From Fodinicola feengrottensis (GTDB lineage Bacteria; Actinomycetota; Actinomycetes; Mycobacteriales; HKI-0501): a stretch of DNA of 64,000 nt. The stretch lies in contig NZ_WOTO01000003.1 of assembly GCF_010993775.1 (NCBI RefSeq), forward strand, positions 62,001-126,000. The letters run 5' to 3'. The notes below the pieces were generated by a model. That model saw only the letters and a list, made by a program, of their open reading frames with translations, did not search any database and was not told where the DNA came from. Both the position numbers and the translations under genes were made by a program. Every line of letters begins with the position of its first letter. Positions within the stretch are counted from its first letter, which is position 1. Shown piece by piece: positions 49,027 through 58,987 of the stretch.

Positions 49027-50433
49027 GTGGTCGCGCGAGCCCCGCGCTGGTTGCTGGTAACCGGCCTGGTGGCGGCGGTGCTGGTGGGCATTGCCGGGAC
49101 CGCCGGTGGTGCTGTGGTGTCCGTCGCGTTCGCGGCGCCGATCCGCGGCTATCTGACCCCGCTGCCACCGACCCCGGAAGTCGCGTACCCAGTGCCCGGC
49201 CTGCAGGCTGCCCCGCAGCCGGTGCTCGCGGCGGCCGGTGGCGCCGATCCGACCGCCGAGGGCCTGGCCAGCCAGCTCGGCCAGGCGCTGGCGGACAGCA
49301 GGCTCGGACCGAGCGTTTCGGTGTCAGTACGCGATGGCAACACCGGCGAGTCGTTGTACGGCCACACGGACAGCTCTTCGGTGCCGGCCGCGTCCGCGAC
49401 CAAGCTGCTCACCGCGACGGCCGCGTTGGAGAGTTTCGGTCCTGACTACCGCTTCAAGACCCGCGCGGTGGCGGGTGCCGCCGGTGCGGTCTATCTCGTC
49501 GGTGGCGGCGATCCGACGCTCGGCATCGGGCCGAAGACCGCATATCCAGACGCGGCCCGGTTGGACCAGTTGGCCGCGCAGGTGCGCAAGGCGCTCGGCG
49601 GCGCCTCGGTCAGCAAGATCATCGTCGACACCTCGCTGTTCAGCGGCCCGACGCAGGCGGCTGGGTGGGATCCGACCGACGTGAGTGGCGGCGACGTGGC
49701 GCCGATCACCGCGCTGATGGTCGACGGCGGCCGTACGTCCCCATCCGAGGATGCTCGCGGCCGTACCACCACACCCGCGGTCTTCGCAGCCCAGGGCTTC
49801 GCGCAGGCACTCGGCGTGCCGTCCGCTTACATCACCAGCGGCAAGGCGCCGGCCGGCGCCCGCGAGCTCGGTTCGGTCAGCTCGCCGATGCTGTCCGGGA
49901 TTGTCTACGACAACCTGCAGATCTCCGACAACGTGATCTCCGAGGTGCTGGCCCACCAGGTCGGACTGAAGAACGGGCAGCCCGGCAGCTTCGCCGGCGG
50001 GGCCGCCGCGGTGATCGCGACCCTGTCCAAGCTCGGCGTGCCAGCCGGTGACGCGACCCTGTCCGACGCGAGCGGCCTGTCCCGCAACGACCGGGTGAGC
50101 GCGCGACTGTTGAGTTCGGTGCTGGCCACCGCCTCCTCGCCCGCCCATCCCAACCTGCGACCGGCGATTACCGGGCTGCCGGTGGCCGGCTACAGCGGCA
50201 CCCTGGACAGCCGGTTCCAGGACGGGAAGTCGCGAGCCGGGGCCGGTCTCGTACGAGCCAAAACCGGCACCCTCTCCGGCGTCAGCTCGCTGGCCGGCAC
50301 TCTGGTCGACAGCTCCGGCCAGGTTCTGGTTTTCGCCGTCGTAGCCGACAAGGTCCCGAACGGCGGCACCTCAGCGGCCGAAGACGCCCTCGACGCGGTC
50401 GCCGCCAAGCTCGCCGGCTGCGGCTGTTCCTAG
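49027..50433 (+). CDS. dacB: D-alanyl-D-alanine carboxypeptidase/endopeptidase (PBP4, S13)
   Basis: Intact 468-residue protein. A signal anchor (WLLVTGLVAAVLVGIAGTAGGAVVSVAF) leads to a Pro-rich stalk and the S13 domain. The catalytic SxxK is in VPAASATKLLTATAAL. The SxN-type motif is in LSDASGLSRNDRVS. The KTG is in VRAKTGTLSGVSSLAG. It trims peptidoglycan stem peptides outside the membrane. It opens the conserved order dacB, metalloprotease, tilS, hpt, ftsH seen in many actinobacteria. A dispersed repeat follows it. Confidence 0.93.
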   Translation: MVARAPRWLLVTGLVAAVLVGIAGTAGGAVVSVAFAAPIRGYLTPLPPTPEVAYPVPGLQAAPQPVLAAAGGADPTAEGLASQLGQALADSRLGPSVSVSVRDGNTGESLYGHTDSSSVPAASATKLLTATAALESFGPDYRFKTRAVAGAAGAVYLVGGGDPTLGIGPKTAYPDAARLDQLAAQVRKALGGASVSKIIVDTSLFSGPTQAAGWDPTDVSGGDVAPITALMVDGGRTSPSEDARGRTTTPAVFAAQGFAQALGVPSAYITSGKAPAGARELGSVSSPMLSGIVYDNLQISDNVISEVLAHQVGLKNGQPGSFAGGAAAVIATLSKLGVPAGDATLSDASGLSRNDRVSARLLSSVLATASSPAHPNLRPAITGLPVAGYSGTLDSRFQDGKSRAGAGLVRAKTGTLSGVSSLAGTLVDSSGQVLVFAVVADKVPNGGTSAAEDALDAVAAKLAGCGCS

Positions 50434-50455
50434 ACAGCGTCTGGTTAATCCTCGT

Positions 50456-50513
50456 CGAGGGTGACTTCTAGGGCGACAAAGTAGGGCATTCCGGCCCTGG
50501 AACGTCACCCTCG
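50456..50513. repeat. dispersed intergenic palindrome, copy B
   Basis: CGAGGGTGAC (50456-50465) and its complement (50504-50513) pair perfectly. The loop shares TTCT.GG.GACAAA..GGCAT.CCG.CC with copy A at 11594-11658. It stands between dacB and the metalloprotease gene in the same orientation as copy A relative to the downstream plus-strand gene. Confidence 0.65.
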
Positions 50514-50571
50514 CGTCGGGTTGGCGGCCGGGTGGCCAGCCATCGGCGGCCGCTGGCCGTAACGTAAGGGA

Positions 50572-51633
50572 ATGCCTGAGATCGTCGACTGGGATCTGGC
50601 CGCGCTCACCGCGGCCCGACTGGCCCGCCCCGGCCCGTCGGTCACCTTCAGTGAGGCCGCCGGGGTGGTCTCGGAGCTGCGCCGGCTGACCGAGGAAGCG
50701 GCCGAACACGTGGCCGCCTTCACCGAGATGCCGCCGGTGGTCGAGGCGGCGCCGGTGCAGGTGGTGGACCGCGGCGACTGGGCGAAGGCGAACATCGCCG
50801 GCCTGCGCAAGGTCACCGGCCCGTTGGCCAGCCGGATGCAGGCGGTGCAGGCCAATCCGGTGCTGCGTACGGTCGGTCCGAAGGTCACCGGCGCGCAGGC
50901 CGGCACGGTGCTGGCGTACATGTCCGGCAAGGTCCTCGGGCAGTACGAGGTGTTCTCCGGCGGCGTCGGCCCCCTGCTGCTGGTGGCGCCGAACATCGTC
51001 GAGGTCGAGCGCAAGCTGAACGCCGACCCGCGCGACTTCCGGATGTGGGTCTGCCTGCACGAGGTCACCCACCGCACCCAGTTCACCGCGGTGCCCTGGA
51101 TGCGCGAACACTTCTTTGCCGAGGTCAACGCCTTCATCGACGCCTCCGAGCTGGATCCGGAAGCGGTCGCCGACCGGGTCCGACGGGCGGTCTCGACGCT
51201 CTCGGACGTGGTCAACGACCCGCAGTCCCGTTCGAACCTGCTCGACATCGTCCAGACGCCCGCGCAACGCGAGATCATCGACCGGCTGACGGCGCTGATG
51301 ACGCTGGTCGAGGGCCACGCGGAGTACGTGATGGACGGCGTCGGGCCGGAGGTGGTGCCGACCGTCGCCGAGATCCGGTCCGCGTTCAACGCCCGCCGCG
51401 CCAGCGCGAATCCGGTGGAGAAGCTGGTCCGCCGGCTGCTCGGGGTGGAGGCGAAGCTCCGGCAGTATGCTGAGGGCCGAAAGTTCGTCGCCGCGATCGT
51501 GGACGAGGTCGGGATGGCCGGCTTCAACAAGATCTGGACCTCGCCCGAGACACTTCCGCTCACCTCCGAGCTGACCGACCCACACGCGTGGGTCACCCGA
51601 GTCCATGGCCGGCCCGCCGCCACCGCTGAATGA
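50572..51633 (+). CDS. zincin-2 family zinc-dependent metalloprotease
   Basis: Intact 353 residues (MPEIVDWDLAALTAARLARPGPSVTF). The zinc motif is WVCLHEVTHRTQF (HExxH). A downstream LVEGHAEYVMDGVG provides the likely third ligand Glu and is typical of the family sometimes labelled F420-biosynthesis-associated. It contains no signal peptide and is therefore probably cytosolic. The end overlaps the tilS start by 29 bases. Its substrate is unknown; the conserved linkage with tilS and hpt is the best clue to its role. Confidence 0.9.
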   Translation: MPEIVDWDLAALTAARLARPGPSVTFSEAAGVVSELRRLTEEAAEHVAAFTEMPPVVEAAPVQVVDRGDWAKANIAGLRKVTGPLASRMQAVQANPVLRTVGPKVTGAQAGTVLAYMSGKVLGQYEVFSGGVGPLLLVAPNIVEVERKLNADPRDFRMWVCLHEVTHRTQFTAVPWMREHFFAEVNAFIDASELDPEAVADRVRRAVSTLSDVVNDPQSRSNLLDIVQTPAQREIIDRLTALMTLVEGHAEYVMDGVGPEVVPTVAEIRSAFNARRASANPVEKLVRRLLGVEAKLRQYAEGRKFVAAIVDEVGMAGFNKIWTSPETLPLTSELTDPHAWVTRVHGRPAATAE

Positions 51634-52558
51634 CGTACGCGCCGCGGTCGCCGCGGCGCTGACCGGGCTGTCCCCGGGCGAGCTGGTCCTGGTCGCCTGT
51701 TCCGGCGGCCCGGACTCGCTGGCGTTGGCGGACGCCCTCGCGTACTGCGCCCCCCAAGCGGGTCTACCCGCTGGCTTGCTGACCGTCGACCACGGCTTGC
51801 AGGACGGATCGGCTTCGCGGGCCGCGGACGTACGAGCGTGGGCGCTGTCGTGCGGTCTTGTCCCGGCCGAGGTGCTGACGGTCTCCGTCGACGGTCCCGG
51901 TGGGCCGGAGGCCGCCGCGCGTACGGCCCGGTACGCGGCCTTGGACGCGGCCTCCGACCGCCTCGGGGCAGCCGCCGTCCTGCTCGGTCACACGCGTGAC
52001 GACCAGGCCGAGACGGTGTTATTGGGCCTCGCCCGCGGCTCCGGCATCCGGGCCGCCGCCGGCATGCCAGCCCGGCGCGGCCGCTATCTGCGGCCGCTGC
52101 TGGACCTGCCGCGGTCGACCACCACCGCGGCTTGCGCGGCCGCCGGCCTGAAGCCGTGGTGCGATCCGCACAACAGCGATCCCGCGTACGCGCGCTCACG
52201 CCTGCGCAAACTGTTGCCGACGCTGGAGGAGGCTGCTCCCGGGGTGACCGCCGGGTTGGCTCGTACGGCGAAGATGGCCCGCGCCGACGCCGACCTGCTC
52301 GATTCGCTGGCCGCGTCAGTGCAGGCGGTCTCTAAAGACGGCTTGCTTGTGGCCGTCGTGGCCACCGAGCCCGAGCCCATCCGCCGCCGTGTGCTGCACT
52401 CGTGGGCATCGACGATCACCCCTCGCCCGTACGACCTCTCCAGCCGCCATATCGCTTCCTTGGACGCCCTGATCGTGTCCTATCGCGGCCAGGGCGCGGT
52501 CGCGTTGCCGGGCGGGGTCCGTGTCCGCCGCTCCGGCGCGCACCTGAGGGCTGACTGA
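51605..52558 (+). CDS. tilS: tRNA(Ile)-lysidine synthetase
   Basis: Intact 317 residues. The N-type ATP-pyrophosphatase loop is LVLVACSGGPDSLALADAL. LTVDHGLQDGS and LLGHTRDDQAETVLLGLARGSGIRAAAGM are TilS motifs, followed by LRPLLDLPRSTT and DPHNSDPAYARSRLRKLLPTLE. The short actinobacterial form lacks the extended C-terminal domain. It converts the wobble cytidine of tRNA-Ile(CAU) to lysidine, which is essential for reading AUA. Start ATG 51605 lies inside the end of the metalloprotease gene. Confidence 0.95.
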   Translation: MAGPPPPLNDVRAAVAAALTGLSPGELVLVACSGGPDSLALADALAYCAPQAGLPAGLLTVDHGLQDGSASRAADVRAWALSCGLVPAEVLTVSVDGPGGPEAAARTARYAALDAASDRLGAAAVLLGHTRDDQAETVLLGLARGSGIRAAAGMPARRGRYLRPLLDLPRSTTTAACAAAGLKPWCDPHNSDPAYARSRLRKLLPTLEEAAPGVTAGLARTAKMARADADLLDSLAASVQAVSKDGLLVAVVATEPEPIRRRVLHSWASTITPRPYDLSSRHIASLDALIVSYRGQGAVALPGGVRVRRSGAHLRAD

Positions 52559-52602
52559 CCCCACTCATGGCTGGCCAGTTGGCGGCATGACAGTCTGTTT
52601 GG

Positions 52603-53181
52603 GTGACTTCGCGCTGGGGGGCCCGGACCACTTCCCTGTACGAATCCGACATCGAGCGGGTGGTGGTCTCCGAGGACGAGATTCGCGTCAAGACCGCCGA
52701 GCTGGGCAAGCAGATCGCGGCCGATTACGCGGCGAGCGAGAGCCGTTGTTGGTGGGGGGTGCTGAAGGGTGCGGTCATGTTCATGGCCGACTTCGCCAGG
52801 GCGGTGCCGCTGCCGACGCAGCTGGAGTTCATGGCGGTGTCCAGTTACGGCGCGTCGACGTCGTCGTCCGGGGTTGTACGCATCCTGAAGGACCTTGATT
52901 CGGACATCGCCGGCCGGCACGTGCTGGTGGTCGAGGACATCATCGACTCCGGGCTCACGCTGTCGTGGCTGTGCCGCAACCTGGCCGCCCGCAACCCCGC
53001 GTCCGTCGAGGTGGTGGCCCTGTTGCGCAAGCCCGACGCGATCAAGGTGCCGGTGGACGTGCGTTATGTCGGCTTCGACATCCCGAACGAGTTCGTGGTC
53101 GGTTACGGGCTGGACTACAACGAGCGCTACCGTGACCTGCCGTACGTCGGGCTGCTCAAACCGAGCGTGTACGAGCGCTAG
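52603..53181 (+). CDS. hpt: hypoxanthine(-guanine) phosphoribosyltransferase
   Basis: Intact 192 residues. The PRPP-binding loop is [17 protein letters not shown]. The pyrophosphate-binding motif is [20 protein letters not shown] flexible catalytic loop includes [16 protein letters not shown], and the terminal [29 protein letters not shown] is typical of HPRT. GTG 52603 is a weak start; the first conserved residues begin near [16 protein letters not shown]. It salvages hypoxanthine and guanine to IMP and GMP. It is followed by the ftsH gene after a 278-base spacer. Confidence 0.94.
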   Translation: MTSRWGARTTSLYESDIERVVVSEDEIRVKTAELGKQIAADYAASESRCWWGVLKGAVMFMADFARAVPLPTQLEFMAVSSYGASTSSSGVVRILKDLDSDIAGRHVLVVEDIIDSGLTLSWLCRNLAARNPASVEVVALLRKPDAIKVPVDVRYVGFDIPNEFVVGYGLDYNERYRDLPYVGLLKPSVYER

Positions 53182-53459
53182 CCATTGCGCGTACGTGCAG
53201 ACACACTCTGAGAGTCAGCTGAGAGTCTGATCGGAACGTGCGGCCGGGTGGCATCGTTGCCCTGTTGTGTGAACTTGAGGTAAGCAATCCCACCTCGGTC
53301 TGTCGGCGTCAGCGGACAGCGGGAGGTAGCCTTGAGGGATATCGCCAACCGCTGGACATGTTCTCTTAGCGTTGTCGTCCGGCCAATGAGCACTACCGCC
53401 GAGCTTTCATTCGTTGGATCAGGAGGGGTCGGGGCCCGTCATGGCGCCTCGCATGCAGC

Positions 53460-55557
53460 ATGGATCGCACTCGTATACTCCGTCGGCCCATCGTCTGGAT
53501 CGTGCTGGTGGTTCTGGCCGCGCTGGTGCTGACCACCTTCTTCACCAATGGTGACGACTACAAAAAGGTCAGCACGTCGATCGCCCTTTCACAGGTGACC
53601 AGCGGAAACGTGGTCAGTGCCACGATCGAGGACCGTGAGCAGGTCCTCCAGCTGAACCTGAAGAACCCGGTCGACGGCTCCACCAAGGTGGAAGCCAGTT
53701 ACCCGGCCGAGGCAACCTCGGCGATTTTCGCCACCATCTGGCCAAATGGGAAGGCCGGCGCCAAGGGCGTCGCTTTCGACACCAAGGTGACGAAAGACTC
53801 TTTCTGGGCCAGCCTGCTGATCAGCCTGCTGCGGTCGCGCGGTGCTGCTGCTTCTGGTGTTCTTCTTCATGAGCCAGATGCAGGGCGGCGGCAACCGGGT
53901 CATGAACTTCGGCAAGTCCAAGGCCAAGCTGGTCAGCAAGGACACCCCGAAGACCACGTTCGCGGACGTGGCCGGCGCTGACGAGGCGATCGAGGAGCTC
54001 GAGGAGATCAAGGACTTCCTCGCCGCGCCCGCCAAGTTCCAGGCCATCGGCGCCAAGATCCCCCCAAGGGCGTGCTGCTGTTCGGCCCGCCCGGCACCGG
54101 TAAGACGCTGCTCGCCCGCGCCGTCGCCGGCGAGGCCGCGGTGCCGTTCTACTCCATCTCCGGTTCGGACTTCGTCGAGATGTTCGTCGGTGTCGGTGCT
54201 TCTCGCGTACGGGACCTGTTCGAGCAGGCCAAGGCGAACGCGCCGGCGATCATCTTCGTCGACGAGATCGACGCGGTTGGCCGGCACCGTGGCGCGGGCC
54301 TCGGTGGTGGGCACGACGAGCGTGAGCAGACCCTGAACCAGATGCTGGTCGAAATGGACGGCTTCGACGTGAAGGGCGGCGTGATCATGATCGCCGCCAC
54401 CAACCGGCCGGACATCCTGGACCCGGCGCTGCTGCGGCCCGGCCGGTTCGACCGGCAGATCGCGGTGGACCGCCCGGACATGGAGGGCCGCAAGGCCATC
54501 CTGCGGGTGCATGCCAAGGGCAAGCCGTTCGCTCCGGACGTGGATCTGGACACGATCGCCCGCCGGACGCCCGGCTTCACCGGTGCCGACCTCGCGAACG
54601 TGATCAACGAGGGCGCGCTGCTGACCGCTCGTACGGACCTGAAGGCCATCACCAACGACACGTTGGAAGAGGCCATCGACCGGGTGATCGGGGGCCCGCA
54701 GCGCAAGACCCGGGTGATGAGCGAACCGGGAAAAGAAGGTCACCGCCTACCACGAGTCCGGCCACGCGCTGGTCGCCTGGGCGCTGCCGCATTCCGCGCC
54801 GGTGCACAAGCTGACGATCCTGCCGCGCAGCCGCTCGCTCGGGCACACCCTGGTGCTGCCGACCGAGGACAAGTACAACCAGACCCGGTCCGAGATGATC
54901 GACACCCTCGCGTACGCGCTGGGTGGCCGGGCCGCCGAGGAGCTTGTCTACCACGAGCCCACCACCGGTGCGTCCGACGACATCCAGAAGGCCACCGGGA
55001 TGGCCCGCGCGATGGTCACCGAATACGGCATGTCGACCAAGCTGGGTGCGGTGAAGTACGGCCAGACCGACGGTGAGCCGTTCCTCGGCCGCACCATGGG
55101 TCACGAGGCCAACTACTCGGACTCCGTCGCCGCGCTGATCGACCAGGAAGTACGCGGCCTGATCGAGATGGCGCACGACGAGGCCTGGGAGATCCTGGTC
55201 GAATACCGGGATGTCCTGGACGCGATGGTGCTGGAGCTGATGGAGAAGGAGACGCTGGTCAAGACCGACCTGGAGCGGATCGCGCACCGGGTGGTCAAGC
55301 GTCCGCCGCTGGCTCCGTACAACGGCTTCGGCAAGCGCACGCCCAGCGACAAGCCGCCGGTCATGACCCCGCGCGAGCTGGCGGTGCTGAACATGAGCAA
55401 GCCGGCGAACGGTTCGGTCGGCGACCTGTACGGCGAGTCGGCCTCGGTCAGCGGCGACCTGCCGTCGTACGGCGAGGCCGCGGACCCCGAAGCGACCCAG
55501 CAGATCCCGCTGCCGCACAACCCGGGCACCAACCCGCCGTACCCGTCGGGAGCCTGA
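53460..55557 (+). CDS. ftsH: FtsH membrane AAA+ zinc protease (three frameshifts)
   Basis: It starts [28 protein letters not shown] (first membrane helix), followed by the periplasmic domain. Frame changes occur near 53838 (second helix [15 protein letters not shown]), 54062 and 54735. The ATPase has [21 protein letters not shown], Walker [17 protein letters not shown] and the second region of homology RPGRFDRQI. The zinc site is [11 protein letters not shown] with the later [15 protein letters not shown]. The C-terminus is Pro-rich. The corrected length is about 698 residues. It degrades misassembled membrane proteins and regulators. An essential enzyme with three indels is best explained by sequence error. 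Confidence 0.93.
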
Positions 55558-55587
55558 GCTGACCGGGAGCAACGGGCCTGATCTGGA

Positions 55588-55618
55588 CGGATCCGCCACG
55601 GTTTCCGTGGCGGATCCG
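55588..55618. promoter_or_regulatory. 14-bp hairpin at the ftsH-folE junction
   Basis: CGGATCCGCCACGG pairs perfectly with CCGTGGCGGATCCG around the loop TTT. It starts 31 bases after the ftsH stop and contains the GTG (55607) proposed as the folE start in its right arm. It could attenuate folE expression or act as a weak terminator. Confidence 0.5.
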
Positions 55619-56190
55619 CCGCGTGTGGATCTGGACCGGATCGCGGCGGCCGTGCACGAGATCCTGATCGCGATCGGCGAGGACCCGGACCGCGACGGGC
55701 TGCGGGAGACGCCGCGCCGGGTGGCCAAGTCGTACGCCGAGATGTTCTCGGTCTGCTGCTGATGGATCCGGCGGCCTCGCTGACCACCACGTTCGAGGCC
55801 GGCCACCAGGAGTTGGTGCTGGTCAAGGACATCGAGCTGTATTCGACCTGCGAGCACCACCTGGTGCCCTTCCACGGCGTCGCGCACGTCGGCTACATCC
55901 CGGGCGCGGACGGCCGCATCACCGGGCTGTCCAAGCTGGCCCGGCTGGTCGACGGCTACGCCCGGCGGCCGCAGGTGCAGGAGCGGTTGACCGCGCAGAT
56001 CGCCGACTCGATGGTCGAGCGGTTGAATCCTCGGGGCGCGATTGTCGTCCTCGAGTGCGAGCATCTGTGCATGTCCATGCGAGGCATTCGCCGGCCCGGC
56101 GCGCGAACCGTGACCTCCGCGGTGCGCGGCATCTTCGAGCGGTCCGCCACCTCGCGGGCCGAGGCGATGAGCCTGATTATCGGCAAGTGA
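55607..56190 (+). CDS. folE: GTP cyclohydrolase I (one frameshift)
   Basis: GTG 55607 ([26 protein letters not shown]) is chosen. An in-frame CTG at 55559 would add [10 protein letters not shown] and cannot be excluded. A missing G near 55753 breaks the frame: SYAEMFSG continues as [17 protein letters not shown]. Zinc and active-site motifs follow as [34 protein letters not shown] and [14 protein letters not shown]. About 194 residues. It makes dihydroneopterin triphosphate, the first step of folate synthesis. The stop overlaps the folP start. Confidence 0.92.
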
Positions 56191-57032
56191 TGACGTACTG
56201 GCAGCCCGGCGGGATAGCGGCACCGCGGTGATGGGCGTTCTCAACGTCACCCCGGATTCCTTCTCCGACGGCGGTCGGTACGTGAACGTCGACGCGGCGC
56301 TGGCGCACGGCCGGCGGATGGCCGCCGAGGGCGCGCACCTGGTGGACGTCGGTGGCGAGTCGACCCGGCCGGGCGCGAGCCGAGTGGACGCCGACACTGA
56401 GATCAAACGGGTCGTGCCGGTGATAGCGGATCTCGCCGCTGAAGGCATCGCACTGTCGGTGGACACCAGCCGGGCGCAGGTGGCCGAGGCGCGCGCGCGG
56501 CCGGCGCGCGCTGGGTCAACGACGTGTCCGGCGGTCTCGCCGACCCGCAAATGGCCAAGGTGGTCGCCGACGCGGGATGCCCTTGGGTGTTGATGCACTG
56601 GCGCGGCCACAGCCAGCCGGACATGTATGAGCTGGCCTCGTACGAGGACGTGGTCAGCGAGGTCCGCGACGAGCTGTCCACCTGCGCGGACGCGGCCATC
56701 GCGGCCGGCGTCGACCCGGCCAACCTGGTGGTCGATCCGGGCCTGGGGTTCGCCAAGCGGGCCGAGCACAACTGGCAGCTGCTGGCGCACCTGGACGTGC
56801 TGCTCGCGCTGGGTTTCCCGGTGCTGGTCGGGGCCAGCCGCAAGTCCTTCTTGGGACGGCTGCTGGCCGGTCCGGACGGCACCCCACGGCAGGTCGAGGA
56901 GCGCCAGGACGCCACCCTCGCCACCACCGTGTTGGCGCTGGAGGCGGGCGTTTGGGGCGTACGGGTGCATGACGTGCGATCGACCGCCGACGCGATCGCG
57001 CGGTGTGGCAGGCGGTCAGCGGCCAGCGATGA
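56190..57032 (+). CDS. folP: dihydropteroate synthase (three frameshifts)
   Basis: ATG 56190 overlaps the folE stop. One missing G near 56211 joins [11 protein letters not shown] to TAVMGVLNVTPDSFSDGGRY. Other shifts lie near 56505 (before AGARWVNDVSGG) and 57003 (before AVWQAVSGQR). Motifs: the pterin-binding VGGESTRPGASR, DVSGG, LVVDPGLGFAKRAEHNW and LVGASRKSFLG. The corrected length is about 280 residues. It condenses pABA with dihydropterin pyrophosphate and is the sulfonamide target. It overlaps folB by ATGA. Confidence 0.92.
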
Positions 57033-57411
57033 GCGATCAGATCAGCCTCACCGGGCTGCGAGTGCGCGGTTTTCACGGCGTTTTCGACCATGAGCGGGCG
57101 GACGGCCAGGACTTCGTCGTCGACGTGGTGCTCGAAACCGACACCACCGCGGCCGCCAGGAGCGACGACCTGACCGACACGATTGACTATGGCGATCTCG
57201 CCGAGCGGCTGGCCGAGGTGGTCGCCGGCCGCCGGTCAACCTGTTGGAGGCGCTCGCCGCCCGCCTCGCCGACGCGTGCCTGACCGATGCGCGGGTCGCC
57301 GCGGCCACCGTCACCATCCACAAACCGCAGGCGCCGATCCAGCGCACCTTCACCGACGTGTCCGTCACGATTCGCCGGAGCCGTCGCACCAGCTGGGAGG
57401 GGCCGCAGTGA
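57029..57411 (+). CDS. folB: dihydroneopterin aldolase (one frameshift)
   Basis: ATG 57029 gives MSDQISLTGLRVRGFHGVFDHERADGQDFVVDV, the FolB signature with the substrate-binding Glu position in FHGVFDHE. A shift near 57232 leads to PVNLLEALAARLADACL and the catalytic Lys in VTIHKPQAPI. About 127 residues. The gene usually next in actinobacteria is folK. Here the DUF3180 gene starts directly at the folB stop (GTGA overlap), so folK is absent from this locus. Confidence 0.9.
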
Positions 57412-57937
57412 GTGAGTCCAGGAGCGGGCCGCCGAAGCCGTCGATCGGACCGACCCGGCCGGTGACCCTGCTGGTCACCTTCGTGATCGCGGCCATCGCC
57501 GCGTATGTGCTGGTCCAGCGCTTCTACGGCGATATAGCGGTGCCGACCCTGCCGTTGGCCACCTTCGCTCTGCTCGCGGTCATCGAGGCCCTGACGGCCC
57601 GGTCCACCCGGGCCCGGATCGCCCGCAAGCCCGGCACCGAGCCGATCCCGCCGCTGACCGCCGCCCGGTTGATCGTGCTGGCCAAGGCGTCGTCGATCGC
57701 CGGCGCGCTGTTCTGCGGCCTGTACGCGGGGGCACCTTCGTCTACGTGCTGTCCGCCGCCAGCCGGCTCAACGTCGCGGTGACCGAGACGCCGATCGCCG
57801 CTGGTGGCGTCCTCACCGCGGGGCTGCTGATAGCGGCCGCGTTGTGGCTGGAGCGATCCTGCCGGATCCCGCCGCGGGACGATGACGACGACAAGCCGGT
57901 CGCGGAGCCGAAAGACCCGCATGCTCCCGGGTTCTGA
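57408..57937 (+). CDS. DUF3180 membrane protein (one frameshift)
   Basis: GTG 57408 overlaps the folB stop. Four membrane helices: VTLLVTFVIAAIAAYVLV, LPLATFALLAVIEALTA, LIVLAKASSIAGALFCGLYAG and, after a shift near 57729, GGVLTAGLLIAAALWLE. The C-terminus is acidic (DDDDDKPVAEPKDPHAPGF). This family is typical of the end of actinobacterial folate loci. Its function is unknown. About 176 residues. Confidence 0.87.
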
Positions 57938-57949
57938 CACCTGCCAGGT

Positions 57950-58640
57950 GTGTGGTGGGCGCGGACCGCCGACGCTCGCGACGAGTTGCTCGCGGTGCTG
58001 CCGGCCGCCGAACGCGACCGCCACCGTGCGTACGTACGAGCGAATGACCGCGCCCTCTACCTGGTCGCACACGCCCTCACCCGGTTGCTGCTGGCTGAGC
58101 GGCTGGAGCAGCCGCCGGCCGACATCGTCTTCAGCCGGGTGTGCGTGCACTGCGGCGCCGACCATGGCAAGCCGCTCCTGCCCGGTTCGGGCTGGGAGAC
58201 GTCGCTCTCGCATTCCGGCGGCTGGGTCGCGGTGCGCTGGCTGGCGGCTGGCGGCTGGGCATCCGGTCGGCGTGGACGTCGAGTGGATCGACCGGGCATT
58301 GGACGTGGAGTCGCTGCGGGACACCGTCCTCGCCCAAGCCGAGCAACGAGTGCTGGCTGCCGGTCCGCCGGAGGGCTTTTTCACGTACTGGTGCCGAAAA
58401 GAAGCCCTGCTGAAGGCCACTGGCGACGGCTTGGCGATCAGTCCGGCCCGGCTGCGGGTCAGCGGACCGGCCGAGCCGGCCCGACTGCTGGACTGGACGG
58501 TGCCCGGCCGGCCGGCTCCGCTCGTACGGCTGACCGATCTGCGGCCGGACCCGGATCACGTCGGGTGCGTGGCGATCCTGACGGACCGGGACGTGACGGT
58601 GACCGAACACGATGGGTCCGCCCTGCTGGCGAAGACGTGA
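57950..58640 (+). CDS. 4'-phosphopantetheinyl transferase, Sfp type (one frameshift)
   Basis: GTG 57950 gives MWWARTADARDELLAVLPAAERDR. An ATG at 57921 would need a further 2-base correction (TG repeat) to join. The N-terminal half has ARLLLAERL-type helices and GKPLLPGSGWETSLSHSGGW. After a shift near 58250, the magnesium and CoA motifs are complete: HPVGVDVEWID and FFTYWCRKEALLKATGDGL. The corrected length is about 230 residues, Sfp size. It would load phosphopantetheine onto carrier proteins of polyketide or peptide synthases. No such synthase is in the window. Confidence 0.87.
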
Positions 58641-58682
58641 TCTGCGTACTCGTACGCTAACTCGGACGACAGGAGCACACCG

Positions 58683-58987
58683 ATGACGAACGACCCGCGG
58701 TTCCAGGCGCTGGACGGGCTGCCCACCGAGGAGTTGCGGCAACGCGCGCCTTCAGCACCGCCCGGCACCACGGCGACATCCGGTTTTTCGTCGACCTTCT
58801 GCGGCATCTCCCGGCGGCCTCCGACACCGAGCGGCTGGACAACTCCACCGGCGACATCGGGCTGGCCGTCGACGACGCCGTCGCGCTCTGGCGGGAGTTC
58901 ACCGGGCACGGTCTTGGCGACGCCGAGCCGGTGCTGCGCGCTTCCTTCATCGACTATCTGCTCAAACACGAGGCCGTGGAGCACTAG
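58683..58987 (+). CDS. small protein of unknown function ended by a MITE (one frameshift)
   Basis: MTNDPRFQALDGLPTEELRQRA changes frame near 58748 to FSTARHHGDIRFFVDLLRHLPAASDTERLDN, LAVDDAVALWREFTGHGLGDAEP and ends RASFIDYLLKHEAVEH. It is all-helical and acidic, with about 101 residues and an RBS (AGGAG) before the ATG. The stop codon TAG is the first three bases of the inverted-repeat element that follows, so the original C-terminus may have been longer. I do not recognise the family. Confidence 0.65.

Noticed and set aside
53838..54740. Programmed frameshifting in ftsH
   Set aside because: No slippery sequence with stem-loop is evident, three separate shifts would be needed, and the neighbouring genes carry similar indels.
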